Source: Lachnoclostridium sp. UBA7122 (GTDB taxonomy: Bacteria; Bacillota; Clostridia; Lachnospirales; Lachnospiraceae). From it: a stretch of DNA of 19,384 bases. Shown here one piece after another: positions 1-6,483 of this stretch (the first letter of the stretch is position 1; every line of letters starts with the position of its first letter). Position numbers and translations under genes: made by a program. The notes below the pieces were generated by a model, which made no database searches, was not told where the DNA came from, and was given only the letters and a program-made list of their open reading frames with translations. Location: the NCBI GenBank assembly GCA_002493085.1, contig DKXQ01000198.1:1-19384 (forward strand). The letters are read 5' to 3'.

Positions 1-38
1 CCAGGTAAAGTTACACTATCCAGAAAAATTATTTATAC

Positions 39-67
39 TTTACAAATGACATGAAATATGACAATAT
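39..67 (+). promoter_or_regulatory. Possible sigma-A-type promoter upstream of the first gene
   Basis: A TTTACA hexamer (39-44) is followed 17 nt later by CAATAT (62-67), about 35 nt before the start codon at 103. The -35 box is a fair match to TTGACA and the -10 is a weak match to TATAAT. The region is AT-rich, so chance matches are likely. Confidence 0.3.
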
Positions 68-102
68 ATAAATAACTTAAATTCAAAAGAAGGGAGCATA
101 AA

Positions 103-600
103 ATGGAAGAACTGTATTCAGAGACATATTTAAAGGCAAGACCATCACAGCAGCGTACAATGGCAAGGATAGGGCTTATAGCACTATGCTTTGTCCTGGC
201 TTTTGTTGATTTATTCGTATTACAGTATATCCCAGGGCTGATTGTGGTTTTAGCTGTTGATATTGCAATTATTTATTTCCTGCCTTCAAAAGATATTGCA
301 TATGAGTATGTATTTGTTGACGGGCAGATTGATTTTGACTGTATAATAGGAGGCAATAAGCGCAAAAATAAAAAGAGGACAGACCTTGAAAAAATAGACC
401 TGGTTGCTCCAGAAAATTCACCAGCATTAAACCCATACCAGAATCTTCCTTTGTCTGACTATTCATCAGGAAATAGCGGAGACAAGCATTTTATTGCAAT
501 TTCACGTACTGAAAAGGGCAGTGAAAGAATTAAATTTACACCAGATGAGAAGCTTATTGAGAATATGAAATTTAAGGGCAGAAGCAAAATTCAATGTTGA
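103..600 (+). CDS. Small two-helix membrane protein of unknown function (DUF6106-like)
   Basis: This 165-residue protein has no function I can assign. After a short polar N-terminus, two adjacent hydrophobic segments (about residues 23-40 and 42-60) form a membrane hairpin. A soluble tail of about 100 residues follows, containing a basic patch (near residues 85-97, Lys/Arg/Asn-rich) that should face the cytoplasm. The length, early hairpin and tail resemble the small DUF6106-type proteins of Clostridia, but that assignment is from memory of the family's shape and is not certain. The start is supported by a good ribosome site, AGAAGGGAG, ending about 6 nt before the ATG. Its TGA stop lies inside the -35 box of the guaB promoter, so guaB can be transcribed separately or by read-through. 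No terminator separates the two genes. Confidence 0.75.
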   Translation: MEELYSETYLKARPSQQRTMARIGLIALCFVLAFVDLFVLQYIPGLIVVLAVDIAIIYFLPSKDIAYEYVFVDGQIDFDCIIGGNKRKNKKRTDLEKIDLVAPENSPALNPYQNLPLSDYSSGNSGDKHFIAISRTEKGSERIKFTPDEKLIENMKFKGRSKIQC

Positions 601-626
601 CAATGTAAGCCAGGGTAGTGTATACT
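597..626 (+). promoter_or_regulatory. guaB promoter (TTGACA - 18 bp - TATACT)
   Basis: A perfect -35 hexamer TTGACA (597-602) and a good -10 hexamer TATACT (621-626) are separated by 18 bp, about 150 nt before the guaB start. The -35 box overlaps the stop codon of the preceding gene. Transcription should begin near 633, giving a leader of about 140 nt that contains the hairpin at 699-729. This is the best-matching promoter in the first 6 kb. Confidence 0.75.
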
Positions 627-698
627 AAACCAATATATCAAATGGTATTTTTAAAAACCGGGCGGATATTTACAATCCCAAAATGTTAGTGAACAATG

Positions 699-729
699 CA
701 CGCAGGGGCTTTTGCTGGTTTCCTGCGTG
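699..729 (+). promoter_or_regulatory. Leader hairpin upstream of guaB (possible attenuator)
   Basis: CACGCAGG (699-706) pairs perfectly with CCTGCGTG (722-729) around a 15-nt loop. The stem is followed by TTTAATTAATT, a weak U-rich run, about 30 nt before the guaB ribosome site. It sits in the predicted leader between promoter and gene, so it could act as an attenuator or as an mRNA-stabilising element. I do not see the conserved core of a purine riboswitch in the leader. The hairpin is plain in the sequence; its regulatory role is inferred. Confidence 0.5.
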
Positions 730-775
730 TTTAATTAATTAGAAAAACTTAAATTATAAAAAGGAGGTTCATCCA

Positions 776-2233
776 ATGGGTAAAATTATCGGTGAAGGAA
801 TTACATTTGATGATGTATTATTGGTTCCACAGTATTCAGAAGTTATACCCGGCCAGGTTTCTTTGGAAACTAACCTGACAAAAACTATTAAGCTTAATAT
901 TCCAATGATGAGTGCTGGCATGGATACAGTAACAGAGTACCGCATGGCAATTGCTATGGCACGTCAGGGCGGAATTGGAATTATTCACAAGAACATGTCC
1001 ATTGAGGCGCAGGCTGACGAGGTAGATAAAGTTAAACGTTCAGAAAATGGTGTAATTTCGGACCCATTTTATTTATCTCCTGAACATACACTTGAAGATG
1101 CCAACAATCTTATGGCAAAATTCAGGATTTCAGGTGTCCCTGTAACTGAGGGCAGGAAGCTTGTTGGTATTATAACAAACCGTGATTTAAAGTTTGAGAC
1201 AGATTTTACTAAGCAAATAAAAGAGTCCATGACTTCGGAGGGGCTTATTACTGCAAAACAGGGAATTACACTTGATGAAGCAAAGCAGATACTTGCAAAG
1301 TCAAGAAAGGAAAAGCTTCCATTAGTAGATGATGACGGCAACCTTACAGGGCTTATTACGATTAAAGATATTGAGAAGCAGATTAAGTATCCACTTGCTG
1401 CAAAGGATTCACAGGGCAGGCTTTTATGTGGTGCTGCTGTTGGTGTAACTGCAAATATTCTTGAACGCGTAGATGCCCTTGTTAAAAAACATGTGGACTG
1501 TATTGTAATAGATACTGCACATGGGCACAGTGCTAATGTTATTAAAGTAGTAAAAATGGTACGTGACGCATATCCAGATTTACAGATTATTGCAGGTAAT
1601 GTTGCAACAGCTTCTGCTACAGAAGACCTTATAAAAGCAGGTGCAAACTGTGTGAAAGTAGGCATAGGGCCAGGCTCTATCTGTACAACACGTGTTGTTG
1701 CAGGCATAGGTGTACCTCAGATTACAGCTATTATGAATTGTTATGAAGCAGCTAAAAAGTACAACATACCAATTATTGCAGATGGAGGCATTAAGTATTC
1801 AGGTGATATGACAAAATCAATTGCTGCTGGTGCAAGTGTCTGCATGATGGGAAGCATATTTGCAGGATGTGATGAAAGCCCGGGAACATTTGAGTTATTC
1901 CAGGGACGTAAATACAAGGTTTACCGTGGCATGGGTTCAATTGCTGCTATGGAGAATGGCAGTAAAGACCGCTATTTCCAGGAAAATGCCAAGAAGCTTG
2001 TTCCAGAAGGCGTAGAAGGACGTGTTGCATATAAAGGAACTGTAGAAGATACAGTATTCCAGCTTATGGGAGGACTGCGTTCAGGCATGGGTTACTGTGG
2101 TGCACCTGATATAAAGACGCTGCAGGAGACAGGGCAGTTTGTAAAGATATCAGCCGCTTCACTTAAGGAAAGCCATCCGCACGATATCCATATTACAAAA
2201 GAAGCCCCTAACTACAGCGTAGCAGATGATTAA
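776..2233 (+). CDS. guaB: IMP dehydrogenase
   Basis: This enzyme oxidises IMP to XMP with NAD+, the committed step from IMP to GMP in the cytoplasm. The 485-residue length is normal for the bacterial enzyme. The N-terminal barrel half begins with the typical GITFDDVLL segment. A CBS-domain (Bateman) insert covers about residues 95-205. The catalytic loop GPGSICTTR places the nucleophile at Cys303. The flap region YRGMGSIAAM and the C-terminal RSGMGYCGA segment are present, so all key elements look intact. The CBS pair is the usual site of nucleotide feedback in this family. The start follows AAGGAGG with 8 nt spacing, an excellent ribosome site. The gene has its own promoter (597-626) and leader hairpin, and it overlaps the start of the next gene by 8 nt. 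Confidence 0.98.
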   Translation: MGKIIGEGITFDDVLLVPQYSEVIPGQVSLETNLTKTIKLNIPMMSAGMDTVTEYRMAIAMARQGGIGIIHKNMSIEAQADEVDKVKRSENGVISDPFYLSPEHTLEDANNLMAKFRISGVPVTEGRKLVGIITNRDLKFETDFTKQIKESMTSEGLITAKQGITLDEAKQILAKSRKEKLPLVDDDGNLTGLITIKDIEKQIKYPLAAKDSQGRLLCGAAVGVTANILERVDALVKKHVDCIVIDTAHGHSANVIKVVKMVRDAYPDLQIIAGNVATASATEDLIKAGANCVKVGIGPGSICTTRVVAGIGVPQITAIMNCYEAAKKYNIPIIADGGIKYSGDMTKSIAAGASVCMMGSIFAGCDESPGTFELFQGRKYKVYRGMGSIAAMENGSKDRYFQENAKKLVPEGVEGRVAYKGTVEDTVFQLMGGLRSGMGYCGAPDIKTLQETGQFVKISAASLKESHPHDIHITKEAPNYSVADD

Positions 2234-2909
2234 AAAGCACCGGCTGCAAAGGATTGCAATAGTTATTTCTGTATCCTTTGTAGCTGTCCTGGCAATTCTA
2301 AGCATAGTAGCCAAAATTATAACAGGTGGCAGGACAGGCAGTAAAACAGAGATACAGGAGTATTCCCTATATGATATTGACAGCCCGCCTGTAAAAGAAA
2401 TGCTTCTGACACAAAACGTCAATTCAAGACCTGGCATAGCGCTTGGCAGTGTCAATGGAATAGTTATACATTACACTGCAAACCCAGGCACAGATGCAGA
2501 GGCGAACAGGAACTATTTTGAAAGCAGGAAAGATGAGCCTGATACAAATGCCAATAAAGTAAGCAGCCATTATATTATAGGTATTGATGGTACTATTATC
2601 CAATGCATACCACTAAATGAACTTGCCTACGCATCAAACAACAGAAATTCTGATACTATTTCAATAGAATGTTGCCACCGTGGCAAAAAAGGCAAATTTT
2701 CCAAAAGTACATATAAGTCGCTTGTCCATCTTACAGCATGGCTATGTGGCAAATATGGGTTAAACAGGGACTCAGTTATACGGCATTATGATATAACTGG
2801 CAAGATGTGCCCGCTTTACTATGTAAATAATACACAGGCATGGGATAAATTAAAGGATGATATCTGGAATTATGTTTTAAGCCATAAAAAGAAAGATAAC
2901 AAAGACTAA
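2226..2909 (+). CDS. Membrane-anchored N-acetylmuramoyl-L-alanine amidase (Amidase_2 / PGRP-like)
   Basis: This family cleaves the bond between MurNAc and L-alanine in peptidoglycan with a zinc-dependent active site. The 227-residue protein has an N-terminal membrane segment (about residues 9-32, after a basic start), a short spacer and a C-terminal amidase domain from about residue 76. The expected zinc ligands are visible: His82 in VIHYT, His187 in RHYDITGK and Cys195 in the KMCP motif. The domain is therefore probably active outside the membrane. The ATG overlaps the end of guaB by 8 nt and no ribosome site precedes it, so translation is likely coupled to guaB. A glycosyltransferase follows after 28 nt. 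The domain is clear; whether the enzyme trims wall during growth, division or sporulation cannot be told from sequence. Confidence 0.9.
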   Translation: MIKKHRLQRIAIVISVSFVAVLAILSIVAKIITGGRTGSKTEIQEYSLYDIDSPPVKEMLLTQNVNSRPGIALGSVNGIVIHYTANPGTDAEANRNYFESRKDEPDTNANKVSSHYIIGIDGTIIQCIPLNELAYASNNRNSDTISIECCHRGKKGKFSKSTYKSLVHLTAWLCGKYGLNRDSVIRHYDITGKMCPLYYVNNTQAWDKLKDDIWNYVLSHKKKDNKD

Positions 2910-2937
2910 ATTGTAACTATTAAAACGAGGAATATAA

Positions 2938-3876
2938 ATGACCACAGACAAGAAGTTGTGTTCCGTTATTGTACCTTGTATGAATGAGGAAGAAGCGGTT
3001 CCAGTTTATTATGAAACAATGTTAAGTACAGCAGATGCATTGCCAGAACTTGATTTTGAGTTCTGGTTTATTGATGATGGAAGCAGTGATGCCACACTGT
3101 CTGTTATTAAGGAAATACGGAGTAAAAACCCTAATGTGCACTATATCTCATTTTCAAGGAATTTTGGAAAAGAAGCTGGAATTTTTGCAGGCCTTCAACA
3201 TGCATCAGGAGACTATATTACAATTATGGATGTAGACCTTCAGGACCCTCCATTTCTTCTAAAAGAAATGTATGCCGCAGTAAAAGAAGAAGGTTATGAC
3301 TGTGCTGCTGCAAGGAGGGTTGACCGCAAAGGAGAACCGCCCATACGCTCATTTTTTGCACGGATGTTTTATAGGTTAATTAACCATATATCAGATGCAG
3401 ATATAGTAGATGGTGCAAGGGATTTCCGTTTTATGCGCAGGGAGGTGGCTGACAGCATTTTAAGTCTTGGTGAATATAACCGCTTTTCCAAGGGGATTTT
3501 TGGATGGGTAGGATTTAAAACCAAGTGGATTGGTTTTGAAAATGTAAAGCGGTGTGCAGGAGAAACTAAATGGAGCTTCTGGAAATTATTCCGCTATTCT
3601 TTAGAAGGGATTGTGGCATTTTCCACTGTACCACTGTCTATTGCATCATTTATGGGACTTTTGTGCTGTCTATTTTCCTTTATTGGAGTTTTATTTATAT
3701 TTATACGTGCGCTTATTTTTGGTGACCCGGTTTCTGGCTGGCCAAGCACTATGTGTGTAATTACACTACTTGGCGGCATACAGCTTTTGTGTATGGGAAT
3801 TATGGGTATGTATCTTTCTAAAACATATCTGGAAGCAAAACACAGACCCATCTATATTGTAAAAGAAAAGGAATGA
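2938..3876 (+). CDS. GT2 glycosyltransferase, polyprenyl-phosphate sugar transferase type (GtrB/CsbB/DPM1-like)
   Basis: Members of this group move a sugar from a nucleotide donor onto undecaprenyl phosphate on the inner face of the membrane. The 312-residue protein has a GT-A catalytic domain (about residues 7-220). It contains the opening VPCMNEEE, the DDGSSD nucleotide site (Asp46-Asp47), the metal-binding DVD at 98-100 with LQDPP following, and the GETKWS segment near 208-213. Two membrane helices (about 230-261 and 271-295) close the protein, as in GtrB/CsbB. The start is supported by CGAGGA seven nucleotides upstream. The next gene, 9 nt away, is a YfhO-family membrane protein. In Bacillus, CsbB and YfhO act together to decorate lipoteichoic acid, so a similar two-step glycosylation is likely here. 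The sugar and acceptor are unknown, and no flippase gene lies between them. Confidence 0.9.
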   Translation: MTTDKKLCSVIVPCMNEEEAVPVYYETMLSTADALPELDFEFWFIDDGSSDATLSVIKEIRSKNPNVHYISFSRNFGKEAGIFAGLQHASGDYITIMDVDLQDPPFLLKEMYAAVKEEGYDCAAARRVDRKGEPPIRSFFARMFYRLINHISDADIVDGARDFRFMRREVADSILSLGEYNRFSKGIFGWVGFKTKWIGFENVKRCAGETKWSFWKLFRYSLEGIVAFSTVPLSIASFMGLLCCLFSFIGVLFIFIRALIFGDPVSGWPSTMCVITLLGGIQLLCMGIMGMYLSKTYLEAKHRPIYIVKEKE

Positions 3877-3885
3877 CCGTAAATT

Positions 3886-6309
3886 ATGGAAAAGAAAATA
3901 AACAGAACAGATGCAATGTTTTATATGCTGTCTTTCTCTATCCCAGTGACAATATTCCTGATTATTATGTACAAATCAGGATTTTATCCATTTGGGGATA
4001 AAACTTTGTTTATTATGGATATGAAGGGGCAATATCTGGAGTTTTATGCTTCACTCAGAAATATAGCTTCATCGGATGATTCCATTTTTTTCTCATGGTC
4101 ACGTTCAATGGGTGGAAACTATCTTGGCCTGTTTGCTTATTATCTGGCAAGCCCGCTATCTTTTATTACTCTTTTCTTTTCTATTAGGAATCTGGCAGCA
4201 GGAATACTGGTTCTCACATTACTTAAGCTGGGACTCTGCGGGTTGTCATTTTCTATTTTTGCCAGTTACCTCTGGAAAAAACACTGTAATGGCACTGGTT
4301 TTATCATGCTGTTATTTTCCACCAGTTATGCACTGCTTTCCTACAATATGGTGTATTCACTTTGTCCAATGTGGATGGATGGTGTAATATTTCTCCCACT
4401 GGTTATTCTTGGTGTAGAAAAGATACTGCATGGCGGGAAAGGAATGTTTTACATTATAATGCTTGCTGCCCTTTTTATCTGCAATTATTATACAGGTTAT
4501 ATGACAGGAATTTTTGCCGCCCTGTATTTTATATACCGTATTTTGTGCGTGCTTTCAAAAGATAAATTAAGGCAGTGCCTGCAAAATACGCTGCACTTTA
4601 CTATTTCTTCTGTGCTTGCAATACTTCTGCCAGCACCACTTATTATTCCAGTATTAAAAGATTTACTGGATGGTAAACTCTCAAACCAGAGTTATATGCC
4701 AGATAACACTACCAATTTTGAAAAGCTTTCAGACTTATTAGGCAAATTTACCAATGGCGTATATGACAGTATTACAAACAGCGGGCTTCCAGCAATTTAC
4801 TGTGGCTATCTGGCTCTTACACTGGCTGTTGCATTTTTTTTACTGCGCAGGATTGCCATCCGTGAAAAAATTGGTGCTGCTGTTATTATTGGGATTTTCT
4901 GGTTTAGCTTTTATTATGTAAAACTTGATATAGCATGGCATGGATTCCAGTATCCGACATGGTTTCCATACCGGTATGCATTTCTTTTCAGTTTTGTTAT
5001 ATTGTATATGGCTATAAGGTCTGTGTGTATTATTATAACGGAGACAGATATAGGAAAACTGTTTTTAGAAAAGAAGATTCCAGGCTACGCCACTTTTATT
5101 ATTTTAGCTGTTATTCTGGCAGGAAATTCCTATGATATGGGACGTAATGGCACATTGCTGCTTGATGGCCTCAACAGCGAATTTGCATATGGTACATTGG
5201 AAGAATATAATGCTTTTCTTGATAAGACAGAGCCGCTTGTAAAAAATATCCAGTCATCAGACAGTGGATTTTACCGCATTAACCAGGGGTATGAATATTC
5301 TAAAAACGATTCCCTGCTCCTTGGCTATAACGGCATGACACACTATTCATCTACATTTAACTCAGCTATTAACATACTTACTCCAAAACTTGGCCTTGCA
5401 CAGACTCATATATGGAATTCAGGATATGGTTCAAACCAGCTTTTAGACAGCCTTTTTGCAGTAAAGTATATTCTGGCTGACCGCAGTGTGCCAGCATCCT
5501 ACACCAGATTAGAAGATACTGGATATGGTTCAGCATCTTATGCCAATAATACAGCACTGTCCATCGCTTACAGTGCAAGAGTGGCCAGTACTGCACCTGA
5601 CATTGATACAGGCAATGTTTATACTAACCAGAACAACTTTATAAATGCCATAACCGGAATACCAGAAAATTATTATACAGAACTTGCTTTCCAGTCAGAC
5701 CAGCAGGGCAATAACTGCTATCTGTCATTTACTGCAAGTTCGGATAATCCCATTTATCTTTATATGTCCTCTCCAGAAGCATACTGGGCAAATGTCTACG
5801 TAAATGAAAATTTTGCAGGCAATTACTTTACTTCTGAAACAAAATGTTCCCTGTACCTTGGCACATTTACAAAGGATGAGACAGTTACAGTCCGTATAGA
5901 ATCTAATGAAGCTTTCAGCCTTGATATGGCCAATATTGCAGAACTGTCAACAGCCCTGCTTACTAACAGTCTTGCACAGCTGCAGGAAAATGGAATGAAT
6001 ATAGAAGAGCACAAAGCTGGAAAACTTTATGGCACTATAAATGTAAGGGAAGGTGAAAAAATTATGACCTCAATTCCTGGCAGTGCAGGCTGGACAGTAA
6101 AAATTGATGGCAAAAAGACTGAGCCACAGCTTTTTGCTGGCACATTTATGGTATTAGAAACATCACCAGGAGAACACACAATATCATTTTCTTATATTTC
6201 GCCTGGCTTCACTACTGGCTGTATAATATTTATAGCTGCACTGCTGCTCTGTATTGTTTATTGTAAATGGGAAAAAATTGTTACTATTCACGGTCTATGC
6301 CGTTCATAG
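3886..6309 (+). CDS. YfhO-family multi-pass membrane glycosyltransferase (GT-C-like)
   Basis: YfhO proteins are large GT-C-fold enzymes thought to transfer a sugar from a polyprenyl-phosphate carrier to a surface polymer outside the membrane. This 807-residue protein has about a dozen hydrophobic segments between residues 11 and 420. A soluble extracytoplasmic region follows (about 425-770), with one last helix near 778-797. The early DMKGQY motif (Asp45, Gln49) after the first helix, the MWMDGVIFLPLVILG segment and the FPYRYAFLFSF segment are typical of YfhO. The gene lies 9 nt after the GT2 gene, with a weak AAAAGGA site about 14 nt before its ATG, which suggests translational coupling. A strong terminator directly downstream ends the transcription unit. 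Family membership is firm; target polymer and sugar are not visible. Confidence 0.88.
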   Translation: MEKKINRTDAMFYMLSFSIPVTIFLIIMYKSGFYPFGDKTLFIMDMKGQYLEFYASLRNIASSDDSIFFSWSRSMGGNYLGLFAYYLASPLSFITLFFSIRNLAAGILVLTLLKLGLCGLSFSIFASYLWKKHCNGTGFIMLLFSTSYALLSYNMVYSLCPMWMDGVIFLPLVILGVEKILHGGKGMFYIIMLAALFICNYYTGYMTGIFAALYFIYRILCVLSKDKLRQCLQNTLHFTISSVLAILLPAPLIIPVLKDLLDGKLSNQSYMPDNTTNFEKLSDLLGKFTNGVYDSITNSGLPAIYCGYLALTLAVAFFLLRRIAIREKIGAAVIIGIFWFSFYYVKLDIAWHGFQYPTWFPYRYAFLFSFVILYMAIRSVCIIITETDIGKLFLEKKIPGYATFIILAVILAGNSYDMGRNGTLLLDGLNSEFAYGTLEEYNAFLDKTEPLVKNIQSSDSGFYRINQGYEYSKNDSLLLGYNGMTHYSSTFNSAINILTPKLGLAQTHIWNSGYGSNQLLDSLFAVKYILADRSVPASYTRLEDTGYGSASYANNTALSIAYSARVASTAPDIDTGNVYTNQNNFINAITGIPENYYTELAFQSDQQGNNCYLSFTASSDNPIYLYMSSPEAYWANVYVNENFAGNYFTSETKCSLYLGTFTKDETVTVRIESNEAFSLDMANIAELSTALLTNSLAQLQENGMNIEEHKAGKLYGTINVREGEKIMTSIPGSAGWTVKIDGKKTEPQLFAGTFMVLETSPGEHTISFSYISPGFTTGCIIFIAALLLCIVYCKWEKIVTIHGLCRS

Positions 6310-6319
6310 TAACAAACAG

Positions 6320-6355
6320 GCATAAAAAGCTGCATAAACTTTTTATGCTTTTTTT
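6320..6355 (+). terminator. Intrinsic terminator after the YfhO gene
   Basis: GCATAAAAAG (6320-6329) pairs perfectly with CTTTTTATGC (6339-6348) around a 9-nt loop and is followed by seven T residues (6349-6355). It begins about 10 nt after the YfhO stop codon and closes the guaB-amidase-GT2-YfhO unit. Confidence 0.9.
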
Positions 6356-6369
6356 GTGCGTTTTAGACA

Positions 6370-6398
6370 TTGATTATAATAAAATATTATAATATAAT
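6370..6398 (+). promoter_or_regulatory. Promoter for the secreted repeat protein (TTGATT - 17 bp - TATAAT)
   Basis: A TTGATT hexamer (6370-6375) and a perfect TATAAT (6393-6398) are spaced by exactly 17 bp, just after the upstream terminator and about 86 nt before the start codon at 6484. The surrounding bases are very AT-rich, which lowers certainty, but spacing, match and placement all fit. Confidence 0.6.
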
Positions 6399-6483
6399 TT
6401 ATATATACATGAGTAATAAGAAGTGCGGAATAATTCTAAAGGGGGATTAGATATTGTTATGCTAAAAGAAAGGAAGGAAGCTT

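Noticed and set aside
680..698. PurBox-like GTGAACAAT near 689-697
   Set aside because: A single loose match without a partner at the right spacing; too weak to call a PurR operator.
627..775. Purine, PRPP or ykkC-type riboswitch in the guaB leader
   Set aside because: I looked for the conserved core segments of these classes and did not find them; only a simple hairpin is supported.
1069..1707. 212-codon minus-strand frame inside guaB
   Set aside because: Antisense shadow of a well-conserved enzyme gene; no ribosome site or recognisable protein.
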